A stretch of 64,000 nt of DNA from Dyella_B jejuensis (lineage in GTDB: Bacteria > Pseudomonadota > Gammaproteobacteria > Xanthomonadales > Rhodanobacteraceae): contig NZ_JADIKJ010000007.1 in the NCBI RefSeq assembly GCF_044904675.1, positions 62,001-126,000 on the forward strand, in the 5' to 3' direction. Numbering within the stretch: the first letter of the stretch is position 1; every line of letters starts with the position of its first letter. The notes under the pieces were generated by a model. The model searched no databases, was not told where the DNA came from, and worked only from the letters and a program-made list of their open reading frames with translations. The translations under genes were made by a program, and so were the position numbers. This document shows, in pieces, positions 1 to 8,454 of this stretch.

Positions 1-527
1 GCCAAATAGATCAACTGCTGACGTTTCACTCCCGCAGGATTCACCAGGCGCAGCGTCTTGGCCGGATCGATGCCAGGAGCACACGCTGCCACGCTGCTCC
101 AGCCCAGGCGGACACCCACAATGGTCAAGAACACGCCGAAGAACACGGCTCCGCTCACCGCTACCTGGAGTGCTTGTGGCGCAGCCGTGTCGCCTGCGTC
201 AGGCAGCAGGGCAGCGATCACCCCGATGTATAGGATGCCGACAACGCATGAAAGGAGGTACAGCACCTTCGTTGACAGACCCATGTATTTCGGCGCGGAA
301 GAGGCCGGCTGGAAACCATCGATCGCTTGCAGGCGATGGCTATTGCTACCCAGGTTGAACCCCATGTAGAGCACCCATGGCAGAACGATGGGTGCCGTGA
401 AGCCGAAGACTCCGCCACTCAATGTGAGCGACAGGAGAAGCAACGGAAGCACGATCACATTGCGAACAACACTGAGCTTCTGCAGACCCGTCATTTGCGA
501 CAGGATTTTCAAGAAGGACTGCATCAT
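1..527 (-). CDS. Multi-pass membrane protein, 3' part cut by window edge
   Basis: An open frame runs without a stop from ATG at 527 to the left edge, giving at least 175 residues. The product starts MMQSFLKILSQMTG and has hydrophobic stretches near residues 25-55, 82-103 and 115-135, so it is probably an inner-membrane protein with three or more helices. A second ATG follows at 524; the AAAGGA ribosome site sits about 3 nt from the first and 6 nt from the second, so the second may be the real start. The stop lies outside the window. I do not recognise a family. It lies 160 bases downstream of the GYF-type membrane protein gene on the same strand and may be co-transcribed with it. Confidence 0.6.
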   Translation of the reverse strand, partial: MMQSFLKILSQMTGLQKLSVVRNVIVLPLLLLSLTLSGGVFGFTAPIVLPWVLYMGFNLGSNSHRLQAIDGFQPASSAPKYMGLSTKVLYLLSCVVGILYIGVIAALLPDAGDTAAPQALQVAVSGAVFFGVFLTIVGVRLGWSSVAACAPGIDPAKTLRLVNPAGVKRQQLIYL

Positions 528-687
528 GGATCCTTTATTCGTTTAATGAAAAAAAGTGCTCTCTGTTCTTGCGGGTGCAAAAGGTCCGACACGATGAGCC
601 ACAGTTTTTTGAACTGGCCGCATCCAGGCAGTTGATTTCGAAGGCGCAGTGACTACACCAGGGCAGAACGCCCACCGATCCCACCGT

Positions 688-1245
688 TTACTGAATCATC
701 AAGTCCAGGACAAAGCAGACGATCCACGTGATGAAATACGCCTTGCCCTGATTGAGATTTTTGGCGCGTTGAAACAAATAAACCGGAACGAGCCACGTCC
801 ACCCGCTGAAGCGACTCGTATCCCATCCGGCACGCTTCAACCGATGCTCATCGAGGTAGGAAAGACCGATGTTCAGCGCAAGGGTGACGAACCAGTAGCT
901 GTTCGCATGGAACGCCGCATCAGCCATGCCGCCATCATTGAGCGTATGGGCAATGATGTTTTCCAGGAGCATGCCCAGGATTGGCGCGAAGGCCAAAACC
1001 CAGATAAGGGTATTGTTGATGTGACGCCCGGCAATTGGCGGCGGCACAGCGCTGTGAAGATGCGTATTGAGCGCTGTGTTTTCCAGCTTCAGCCACTCGG
1101 GAAATCCCTTCTTCCACACAAGTGTTCCGTATGTGATCCGCCCGAACCGGATGAGTTCGATCATCTGCGATTCTGAAACAGGGCCTTTCCTTTGCCCGCC
1201 TTCTTCGTAAAACCAATCACCATCACTTGTCTGCTCCGTATCCAT
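688..1245 (-). CDS. GYF_2 (DUF4339) domain membrane protein
   Basis: The 185-residue product opens with a GYF_2-type domain (about residues 10-60: DGDWFYEEGGQRKGPVS, then IRFGRI and TLVWKKGFPEW), a fold usually linked to protein-protein contacts in bacterial membrane proteins. The rest has about four hydrophobic helices (LIWVLAFAPILGML, YWFVTLALNIGL, WTWLVPVYLF, FITWIVCFVLDLMI). I chose ATG at 1245 because AGGGGA precedes it at good spacing and the domain starts directly after it; a longer frame to 1398 adds unlike sequence. Its role is unknown. Confidence 0.75.
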   Translation of the reverse strand: MDTEQTSDGDWFYEEGGQRKGPVSESQMIELIRFGRITYGTLVWKKGFPEWLKLENTALNTHLHSAVPPPIAGRHINNTLIWVLAFAPILGMLLENIIAHTLNDGGMADAAFHANSYWFVTLALNIGLSYLDEHRLKRAGWDTSRFSGWTWLVPVYLFQRAKNLNQGKAYFITWIVCFVLDLMIQ

Positions 1246-1491
1246 ACATTCCCCTGTTTGATTCACATCGACGATGTATTTTTCCTGATGACGTGCGCTA
1301 TCGAATCGAACACGCACATCTGTCCTGGCACCGTTCTCTTCCGCATAGTGGGCGGCCGTTGATGACCGCCCTTCCCGCGCTTCGTTGTCAATAAGCACTC
1401 GTGCTTATGCGACCGAACGATGGATAGCCAGATGCCTATAAGGAACCAACGCATGCAAGGATTGAGGGCCCGCATGCGAGATGGATTCCTG

Positions 1492-1575
1492 TTATTCGGC
1501 TCGTGTTTCGAGATACGTTGCCAGGCCCAACAGGGCAAATCCGTAAACAACAACAGCGCCAATGATCTTGAACAT
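1492..1575 (-). CDS. 27-residue single-helix membrane peptide
   Basis: ATG at 1575 opens a 27-codon frame encoding MFKIIGAVVVYGFALLGLAT followed by YLETRAE and TAA. A GAGAGAGG ribosome site lies about 7 nt upstream, which is strong for such a short frame. The peptide is one hydrophobic helix with a charged C-terminus, the usual shape of small regulatory or complex-stabilising membrane proteins. No function can be assigned. It stands alone between the GYF-type gene and the terminator at 1749-1780. It is too short for routine gene calling. Confidence 0.5.
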   Translation of the reverse strand: MFKIIGAVVVYGFALLGLATYLETRAE

Positions 1576-1940
1576 AGCCAGACCTCTCTCTTGGAAACCC
1601 TTACCAGGGCGGTTAATGCGAGCACCGGTGGTGTTGCATTGCATGGCATCTTAGGAGGAGGCACTGACAGGTCATGTCAGCTTGAATGCGAGCGAGGTCG
1701 AGTCATTGCGACCCGTGCATGAATAGTTGTCAGCCACTTGCTCAAAGCAAGAGGCCACCTTCAGTGGAAGGCGGCCTCTTTCAAAATATCACCGCTTTGC
1801 AGCAGCGAGGATGACCGAACGGATTGACAGAAAGCTCCGGCCGAACGCGCCCGACTGGATATTTTCCGCACAAAAAAGCGCAGTGTTGACGCCTTTTCCA
1901 GTGAACCGGCCTGAGGCGACCCAGCTTGCGATGCGGTACC
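1576..1940. other. Gene-free stretch upstream of the small membrane peptide
   Basis: No convincing coding frame was found here. It holds the hairpin at 1749-1780 and presumably the promoter of the 27-residue peptide. Confidence 0.4.
1749..1780 (-). terminator. Hairpin terminator of the WYL/GIY-YIG operon
   Basis: AAGAGGCCACCTT (1749-1761) and AAGGCGGCCTCTT (1768-1780) pair over 13 bases with one mismatch around a 6-nt loop. It lies 160 bases past the stop of the last operon gene. There is no long T run on either side beyond the stem, so termination strength is uncertain. Confidence 0.5.
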
Positions 1941-2864
1941 TCAATGCACGAAATGCAGTGCGATCGCCACCACACCGAGTACCAAGGCAACCGCCGGCAG
2001 AGCCTGGCGCTTGAGCCTGGCCTTTACGCTAGCCATGTCCCGCAGCTGCCCTTCCAGGAATTCCAGCCGCGTGATCCACTGCTGCTGGACGCGCTCGACC
2101 TCGGCGATCTTCTGCTGCTGCGCCAGCACTTCGCGCCGCAGTTCCTCGGCGGCCTGGTTCACCTGCGTAATGCGTCCGGCATGCGCGGCGTCGACGACGG
2201 CCAGTTCCGCGTGCGCCGCCTCGATCCGCGCATCGAGCGCCCTGTCCGCCTCGCCCAGTCTGGAAAGGTCGCTCTCCATGGCCTCCATGCGCCCGTCACG
2301 CGCGTCGTCGCCCGCATCCTTCGCCTGCGCATAGGCGGCAAACTGCACGAGCTTTTGCTCATGCACGTCCACCAGGTCCTGATAGCTGATCTGCGCGGCA
2401 ACATGATCCTTCAGTTCGGAGATGATCAGGACGGCCGCTTCGCGCTGGTTGCTGTCGAGCGTACCGGTGTCCTTGCTCAACTTTTCGAGCTTGTCGGCCA
2501 GCGCCGCATGAAAGCCTTTCAGCACGCCATGCTTCTTGATCTGCAGTTTCATCACCAGCTGTACCGCCAGCTGGGTCGTTTCCAGGCTGGCGCCGAGATC
2601 CTGCACCATCCCCGACAGGTCTTTGGTATTGCGCCCAGTCATCCCACCCCATGCGCTTTGCAACCAATTGCGACCGGCAAGATCCTTGGCCAGTTGCCCG
2701 GCGTGGCGCGTTTCGCCAATCGACTTTTCCAGCTTGCCAAGCGTCTCATTGAAATCGGCGAGATGCTGCTCGGCACTTATCAGGTCGCCGGCATGGCTGT
2801 CGTGCGTATCGTCGATGATAAAGACCGGATCGGACTGGTTCGGCTGTTCGATATCAATGATCAT
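1941..2864 (-). CDS. Coiled-coil protein with C-terminal membrane anchor
   Basis: The 307-residue product has a polar N-terminus with a possible helical bundle (residues 30-160), a long heptad-rich segment (about 185-290, rich in E, A, R, Q and L) and one C-terminal hydrophobic helix (PAVALVLGVVAIALHFVH). It is predicted to sit in the membrane by its tail with the coiled coil in the cytoplasm. I recognise no family. Its ATG overlaps the stop of the GIY-YIG gene by 4 bases (ATGA), so the two are translationally coupled and probably act together. AAGGA lies about 12 nt upstream. The helical shape resembles scaffold or sensor subunits of some defence systems, but that is inference only. Confidence 0.75.
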   Translation of the reverse strand: MIIDIEQPNQSDPVFIIDDTHDSHAGDLISAEQHLADFNETLGKLEKSIGETRHAGQLAKDLAGRNWLQSAWGGMTGRNTKDLSGMVQDLGASLETTQLAVQLVMKLQIKKHGVLKGFHAALADKLEKLSKDTGTLDSNQREAAVLIISELKDHVAAQISYQDLVDVHEQKLVQFAAYAQAKDAGDDARDGRMEAMESDLSRLGEADRALDARIEAAHAELAVVDAAHAGRITQVNQAAEELRREVLAQQQKIAEVERVQQQWITRLEFLEGQLRDMASVKARLKRQALPAVALVLGVVAIALHFVH

Positions 2865-4351
2865 GCAAGGGAATCCTTTTTACCCGGAAGTGCGCGCAGC
2901 ATCGCTTGAATATCCAGCGGCTCGATGGCGCGATGCTGGCGCAAGGCCTCGGTATGCCGCTGGGTGTCTTCGATAAAGGCCTTGGTCGATTCAAAGTACT
3001 CGTAGGCCACGCCAATCAGCTCGATTTCCCGCTGCACCAGCACCAGCAGCTGGTCGCAGGCCGCCCGCTGCGCATCGAGCGCGTCGTGCCAGCCGGTACG
3101 CAGGTTGACGAGGTAGCTCACGATCGCCGGCACGGCCTGGCGCAGGAAATAGCTGGTGACGCCGAAACCGATCGCCGACAGCGCGGCCGCGAGGTACGGT
3201 GCCGCAGGTCCGACCAGCGGCACCAGGTTGGATTCCAGCAGCGGATCCAGCGCATCCCAGAACACCAGCGATGCGCTGATCAGGATGGTCTCGGAGATCT
3301 TCCTGATCAGTTCTTCCTTGCTCATGGTCTGCGAACCGCGGTACAGCTCCCACGCCGTGCGCGCCAGGTAGAACAGGTTGCGGGCCAGCATGTAGATTTC
3401 GCCGATCGCCTTGGACAGCGCATTGACCACGAACTCGACCGCCGCGCCAAGCAACTGCAGCGGTGCGCTGACCAGCGCCTTGAGCGCTTCGAACACCTTT
3501 TTGAAAAAGCGCTCGATGCGCGCACGCAAAGTCGTCTTACCGCCACCGACGATATCCACCAATTCGTCCTTGAGGGCAAAGCAGACCGCGTCGGCCATTT
3601 GCTCCAGGCCGCCTGCCAGTGCATGGATGCCCGCCTCCGTGGCCGCGCCCAGCGCCAGCGACGCGGTGCTGCCCGAGGCGTCCTTCATTTTCTTGGCTTC
3701 GATATTGCTGCGCTTGCCCTGCTCGGTCTTCAGTTCCTCGCGCGTATTGATCGGCGGTTCCTCGGTCCTGATCAGGTGCGCTTCCAGCGCGGCGGCGGTG
3801 GCTTCCGAGTCCATCACGATGTATTTCACCGTGCAGCCTTCGTCCAGCGCCGTTTCCAGCTTGTAGCTTTCGCCGGATTTCTTGCCCTGGCGATAGGCAT
3901 TGAGATGGCCGGCCACCCAGCGCGTTTGCAACTTGGTGCTGTCGCCCACATAGAGCGGCTTCTGCGCCTTGTCGTAGACCACGTAGACGCCGGGTTGCTT
4001 CGGCACGTTCTCCAGGCCCTCGGCCTGGCCGTTCGTGACGGTGAATTCGCCATCGAACTTCATGCTCGACAAGGAGGAAATGCCGCTGCTCAGGCTTTTC
4101 TGGATCATCTCCTTCCAGGCTTGGCCGCGTTGGCCGACCGCCAGCACGCTGGAAGCGGAGGTGGCATCCAGGGTATCGGACAGTACTGCTCCCGGGTCGG
4201 AGGTCTTGGCGTTGGGCCGGGAATTTTTCTTGTTGCGATAACCGGCGACCAGCTTGCGCCGCATATTGCTCATGGCGCGTTCGACGATGGTATTGGCCAG
4301 ATCGGGAAGAACCACCACTTCCCCGGCCTGGGGCGTTGCAGGTGTGCTCAT
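2861..4351 (-). CDS. GIY-YIG nuclease domain fused to a hydrophobic membrane region
   Basis: From ATG at 4351 (GGAG 8 nt upstream) the product has 496 residues. Residues about 120-205 form a GIY-YIG domain: GVYVVY (121-126), LYVGD (133-137), Arg144 in LQTRW, Glu190 in ALEAHLI and Asn202 in PPIN, so the usual catalytic residues are all present. Residues about 230-420 are rich in hydrophobic helices, and the C-terminal 75 residues look helical and charged. The family of the hydrophobic part is not recognised. A TTG start at 4390 is possible but lacks a ribosome site. It is the middle gene of a WYL regulator / nuclease / coiled-coil operon. A nuclease tethered to a membrane suggests a DNA-entry or anti-phage role, which is inferred and unproven. 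Confidence 0.8.
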   Translation of the reverse strand: MSTPATPQAGEVVVLPDLANTIVERAMSNMRRKLVAGYRNKKNSRPNAKTSDPGAVLSDTLDATSASSVLAVGQRGQAWKEMIQKSLSSGISSLSSMKFDGEFTVTNGQAEGLENVPKQPGVYVVYDKAQKPLYVGDSTKLQTRWVAGHLNAYRQGKKSGESYKLETALDEGCTVKYIVMDSEATAAALEAHLIRTEEPPINTREELKTEQGKRSNIEAKKMKDASGSTASLALGAATEAGIHALAGGLEQMADAVCFALKDELVDIVGGGKTTLRARIERFFKKVFEALKALVSAPLQLLGAAVEFVVNALSKAIGEIYMLARNLFYLARTAWELYRGSQTMSKEELIRKISETILISASLVFWDALDPLLESNLVPLVGPAAPYLAAALSAIGFGVTSYFLRQAVPAIVSYLVNLRTGWHDALDAQRAACDQLLVLVQREIELIGVAYEYFESTKAFIEDTQRHTEALRQHRAIEPLDIQAMLRALPGKKDSLA

Positions 4352-4391
4352 TGAATCGTCTCCATAACTCTCTGCGATAATCGTCGGCAAA

Positions 4392-4409
4392 CAGTCGCCG
4401 CGGCGACTG
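4392..4409. repeat. Perfect 18-bp palindrome between regulator and nuclease genes
   Basis: CAGTCGCCGCGGCGACTG is identical to its reverse complement. It fills half of the 34-nt space between the WYL gene and the upstream (TTG) end of the nuclease frame. It could be an operator for the dimeric WYL regulator or an RNA hairpin that tunes translation of the nuclease gene. Confidence 0.6.
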
Positions 4410-4424
4410 CATGACCCTGCCTCG

Positions 4425-5300
4425 TCATTTCAGATACTCTCTCAGCTCACCGTCCATAGCTTCCTTGAGCCACACCGGCTCGAGGATTTTCACGTGCGGA
4501 ATCCAGTAGCGGATCGACGGCAGAATCTGGTTGGCATGCCCGATGTGGCTGCTGACGATGAGACCGCCGTTTTCGAGAGATTTGACCGTGGTTTGCTGTG
4601 GCAGCAGCTTTCGGCGCTGGAAGTAGTACGCCGCCTGCGGGGCAACACTAAGCAGCACCTCGGTTTTTTCTTGAGTAAACCAGACATCATCGTCGTCGTC
4701 GATTTGCCGATGGATATCCTGGCGAGGCGCGAACGTCTCGTCGTTTACATTGAGGTTCACGATACGGCTCAAAGCGTAGGACTTAAGTTGCCCATTTTCG
4801 GACGCCGCCAAGTACCAGATGCCTTTGTTATTCACTAATCGATAAGGCGCAACCGTGCGACGCTTATCCGCGTAAGTAAAAGTGCAACACTTGTGCTGAC
4901 GAACCGCATCTTCAAGCTGCTGAAACTGCAGATCATGCGGCTTCAGTAATTCGTAGTGGTGTCCTCTAACGAGGATGCTGCCTTGACTAAGCGTCTCCAA
5001 TAGCGCCACCAGAAAACGAGGGGTGCTGTTCGGAAACAGCTGATCAACACCCGTAAGCTTGGCAAACGTCGCCAAGTCTTTCGGCTTCAGCCGTCCACGA
5101 TAGGTTGGCGCCAGCTGGTAACGCCCATCGCCTAGCGGCTCGGCGATGCCAGCCAGGCGATTCATATCGCGGTAGATGGTGCGCTCGCTGACGCCGAATT
5201 CGACAGCCAACTCCTCCAAGCTGAAGGATTCTTCCTGGTTCAACTTGATAAGGATTTCGGCCAGCCGGTAGGCCAGCGTGTCGTGCCCGGATGATTTCAT
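4425..5300 (-). CDS. WYL-domain transcriptional regulator
   Basis: The 291-residue product has an N-terminal winged helix (residues 8-60, with LEELAVEFGVSERTIYRDMN) and a WYL domain (about 125-200) that contains the literal W-Y-L motif in GIWYLAASENGQ. WYL domains are ligand- or nucleic-acid-sensing folds common in regulators of phage-defence loci. GGAA lies upstream of ATG 5300. It is the first gene of the minus-strand operon, so it probably controls its own operon, perhaps through the palindrome at 4392-4409 or sites upstream of 5300. The family (DeoR-like HTH plus WYL) is clear; the regulon is inferred. Confidence 0.85.
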   Translation of the reverse strand: MKSSGHDTLAYRLAEILIKLNQEESFSLEELAVEFGVSERTIYRDMNRLAGIAEPLGDGRYQLAPTYRGRLKPKDLATFAKLTGVDQLFPNSTPRFLVALLETLSQGSILVRGHHYELLKPHDLQFQQLEDAVRQHKCCTFTYADKRRTVAPYRLVNNKGIWYLAASENGQLKSYALSRIVNLNVNDETFAPRQDIHRQIDDDDDVWFTQEKTEVLLSVAPQAAYYFQRRKLLPQQTTVKSLENGGLIVSSHIGHANQILPSIRYWIPHVKILEPVWLKEAMDGELREYLK

Positions 5301-6296
5301 TGCGATTCCGCACTGTCTTCGATGGAATCAAGCTTGGGGCATGGTTCTGACAGGGTATGACACAGCACGCCCATCTTGATCCGGCATGCTCGCCCGCCTC
5401 GCGACTTAACAGCGGGCAAGCCCCCATGGACTTGAGAAGCAACAGCGCGAATCCGTGGGTTACGAGTTTCGCGGGCACGCCCCGATACCCTGTCTGCTGA
5501 AGCCAACAACATGCCTGACACTTCAACCCCCTGTCGAAGGATTTGTATTGCTTCACTCTCTCGCAAACGATCCTTGATGCGGATTCGTGCAATTGAATCG
5601 GCAAAGATCCGGTAATCCCCCTTTCTTGCTCGACAGACTGCGCTCCAGATGGAGCACAACCCAGGCAGAAACACGCGGTATCGCTCCGCATGTCGTCCTT
5701 TAACTTACCGAATGACTGACGGCAACAACGCTCGAATCAGCAAGTTACATGCCATGGACGCAAGTGAATAATTTTGCGAGTAAATCAGGGCTTCCGCCTT
5801 GCACGGACGCTGCCCTTCTTTCCACTTTGTTGCCGCTGTGCGTCAGTCGCCCGCATGCCTGCGAGCATTGCCGTAACGGACGATCTCATCGCTCGCAAAC
5901 GTACCGGCGACGCCTGCGCCCTTCTTTAGTTATTACCGAATGAGCCGCAAGGTCCGGTATGCGCATAAGCAGACCCGCCACCAAACCCAGGCAGAACCAT
6001 GCTGCCTATCGGAAGTTTAATGTGGTGCGCGCCTTATTAATTGCATCCAAATGAGCCAGCGTCTCGCTCATTGTTGGAAGCCCCATAGCCTGCTGTTAAG
6101 CATCGGAAACAGCATTAGGATCGGTGGGAGCGTACCTGATAGCAGACATGTGAGATTTGAGGATACGCGGGATCCTGATGCCCAATTCGGTCAGACTACT
6201 CCGTACCAGAAGTGCCCACGTCCCGGACGCGGCACGGACTAGTCGGTGAGACCGTACCGCTGTCCTAGAGCGGTTCTAACCTCAAAATCGAGATTG
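5301..6296. other. Nearly 1 kb without a convincing gene
   Basis: The stretch separates the WYL operon from the restriction-modification genes. A 125-codon minus-strand frame (5297-5674) ends in a 4-base overlap with the WYL start, but it has no domain or credible ribosome site that I can see. A perfect 7-bp inverted repeat AATGAGC/GCTCATT lies at 6050-6072. The WYL operon promoter must lie near its left end. No RNA gene was recognised. Confidence 0.4.
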
Positions 6297-7529
6297 TCAG
6301 CTACCCCAGCGCGCGGTGACGTCGTACTCGAACAGCGCCTTGTTGCTATTCCTCTTGCGGATGACCGTCGACTCGATCTTGTCGTAGCCCAGCATCCGCA
6401 TAGATGCCCCTAAGATTGTCGGTGTATCTACCATGTGCCCGAAGAACGTCGAGTTGCCAACGATGTAGTGAAGCTCCGCCCCCGGCGCCAGCACGTTGGG
6501 CAGCGACGACAAGTGCAGGTGCATGTCGTAAAAATACTTCAGTACGTAGGTTGCAAGGATGCCAGCGTTCTTCGTGTCAGTGGCTGCGATCCGGCTCACC
6601 GTGTCGGTGAGGATGTCAGGGAGCAGATGGCCTTTCGACTCCCAAGTAGCAAGTCTACTGGTCGCAATACCCCACGTACCACCGATGGCCTTCCAATCCA
6701 TCTCACCAGCTTCGCGGGCCTCCTCAAGGAACTTCATCCAATACATGTAGGGACGAAGCTCTCGGATGTAGCTGATCCGGTTCGGGTACGGTGGCGAGGT
6801 CACCACGAGCCCGAAGCGCCGCCCCATGTCAGGTATAGCTCGGGCGTCCACTTCCACGACCTCGCCCACACCCGATAGCGGCGAGTTGCAAGACGAGAGC
6901 ACCGATTCCAGGATGGCCGAGTAGAGATGAGTTACGTGCTCGACCTCGTAGTGGGCAGTCTCCGATGAGAAGGACATGGAGACGTGGTTGAACGCCGCCG
7001 AGGACGTCTCGATAACCAGACGGCAGAATGCAACCCAAGCTAGTCCATCAGCACGATCCTCAGCAGGTTCCCCGAACTGCTCCACGAGCGCAACACGGAA
7101 TGCCGCGAGTACCTCCAGGGTTGTCGAAGACCACCATCGCTCAATGTTGAACAGCGGTGGGCGCCAGTTGTCCAGCTGAAGCAAGGCCTCAGTCCTGGCG
7201 ATAGCAGCAGCGCATCCTTTCCGAACCTCTTGCATCTGGATGGCCTTGTAAGACCTGCACTTGACGTTACCCAGCCAGATCAGGAAGGGATTGATGTCGA
7301 ATGAGACCGCCGCGTTCCCGTGCTCAGCCGCCGTGAGTGTGGTGGTGGCGGTGCCGGAGAACGGGTCCAGGATATCCACACTCGTATGTGAGCCCGCGAT
7401 AATCTCCTTTACGAGTTTCACCGAGTAGGCAGGTGTGAGGCGAAGCCAACCGTGCCGCCCAAGCGACTTGTTGTACTTGAAGGTTAGGTCCGACCGTTGA
7501 CCTACGAAGTCGCGTTCGGCATTAAGCAT
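6297..7529 (-). CDS. DNA methyltransferase of a type II-like restriction-modification system
   Basis: The 410-residue enzyme has an AdoMet-binding motif DPFSGTATTT (residues 55-64) followed by the catalytic motif TSPPY (244-248), which marks an N4-cytosine or N6-adenine amino-methyltransferase; TSPPY favours N4-cytosine. Motif I precedes motif IV, and a likely motif X (HGWLRLTPAYS) precedes both. The 150 residues between the motifs would hold target recognition. Its start overlaps the endonuclease stop by 8 bases, with GGAGG about 10 nt upstream. The recognition sequence cannot be read from the protein. Confidence 0.85.
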   Translation of the reverse strand: MLNAERDFVGQRSDLTFKYNKSLGRHGWLRLTPAYSVKLVKEIIAGSHTSVDILDPFSGTATTTLTAAEHGNAAVSFDINPFLIWLGNVKCRSYKAIQMQEVRKGCAAAIARTEALLQLDNWRPPLFNIERWWSSTTLEVLAAFRVALVEQFGEPAEDRADGLAWVAFCRLVIETSSAAFNHVSMSFSSETAHYEVEHVTHLYSAILESVLSSCNSPLSGVGEVVEVDARAIPDMGRRFGLVVTSPPYPNRISYIRELRPYMYWMKFLEEAREAGEMDWKAIGGTWGIATSRLATWESKGHLLPDILTDTVSRIAATDTKNAGILATYVLKYFYDMHLHLSSLPNVLAPGAELHYIVGNSTFFGHMVDTPTILGASMRMLGYDKIESTVIRKRNSNKALFEYDVTARWGS

Positions 7530-8313
7530 TCAGCAATGCCTCCAGCGTCTCGTGCATCTCTTTCTTGATCGCAGGAGAGTTACTGCGGAAGAAGTCAGCG
7601 AGGTCGAATCCGAGCACCTCACGGCAGAAGGTAAACAAGGATTCCGTCGAAGTACCAGCGGTCTGTCCTACGAGGATGCCACCACGGCTGTTCCTGTACC
7701 GCAAGACAAGATCCCCGTCGATCTGACCTGAGAAGATAGCGAACACGGGCATGTACCCCTGCGCCCATGCCACGGCTATGTTGTCGATGTCCCCATTTTG
7801 CCGCTTGCTATCCTTACTTTTGTAGCCTTGGCGCACCTCGAACACTGCACCATGCACAGGCATTTCCGCTCCGAGGATTTTGCAATAATCAGCCACCCAC
7901 GATTCAACCCGTTGCTTTACTTCACCATTTCGGATGTCATCAAACAATAGACGTCCATCCAAAGACAGCGTTTTGTCCTTACCTGCCCCGGTTTTCGTTT
8001 TATAGGACCAGGCAGCGCTGCTCCTATCCTTGTAGCCGGTGGCATTGATGATGATCTCGCGAAAGAGATGCTCGCACCCAATGCCGATTTGCCGATAGAC
8101 CGAGGTCATGCCGCCAGCAGCCTTGTGTGCAGCGTACATGAGTTCGGAATTCAGGCCGCACCAAGCATAGAAAGGATCAGCACCGTACAGGTCGGTGAAC
8201 TGCCGGAGGGAGACCCCCTCCTCCTTGTTGCCCTGGCCGAATTTTGGCTTGTAGCGCTTACAGACCTTAAGCGGATCTAGAAACTTCTTGAGTAGCTCCT
8301 TTTCTGTTGCCAC
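7522..8313 (-). CDS. Type II-like restriction endonuclease (partner of the methyltransferase)
   Basis: The frame directly upstream of the methyltransferase, overlapping it by 8 bases, encodes about 263 residues. A candidate PD-(D/E)XK-like centre lies in VFEVRQGYKSKDSKRQNGD, followed by a strand-rich core (MPVFAIFSGQIDGDLVLRYR). The assignment rests mainly on pairing with the methyltransferase, because the motif is not canonical. The start is uncertain: GTG 8313 has GAGGA 6 nt upstream, whereas ATG codons at 8331 and 8328 lack a ribosome site. The gene order, nuclease then methylase, would need post-transcriptional delay or prior methylation control; no C-protein gene is seen. Confidence 0.65.
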   Translation of the reverse strand: MATEKELLKKFLDPLKVCKRYKPKFGQGNKEEGVSLRQFTDLYGADPFYAWCGLNSELMYAAHKAAGGMTSVYRQIGIGCEHLFREIIINATGYKDRSSAAWSYKTKTGAGKDKTLSLDGRLLFDDIRNGEVKQRVESWVADYCKILGAEMPVHGAVFEVRQGYKSKDSKRQNGDIDNIAVAWAQGYMPVFAIFSGQIDGDLVLRYRNSRGGILVGQTAGTSTESLFTFCREVLGFDLADFFRSNSPAIKKEMHETLEALLNA

Positions 8314-8454
8314 AGCCTTTCCTCTCATCATCGGTCTAGCCCGGTAATCTCGGAATGTTACTGTAGCCAGAAGCAAGAAGGGCGAATGCTCCAGTAGTAC
8401 TACGGTCGCCCGACGACTGCGCCGAAGGTCCCGGCGCAGCTCGTTGGACGTTCG

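Noticed and set aside
5297..5674. 125-codon minus-strand frame ending in an ATGA overlap with the WYL gene
   Set aside because: No recognised domain, Arg/Ser-rich composition typical of a shadow frame and no good ribosome site; the overlap alone is not enough.
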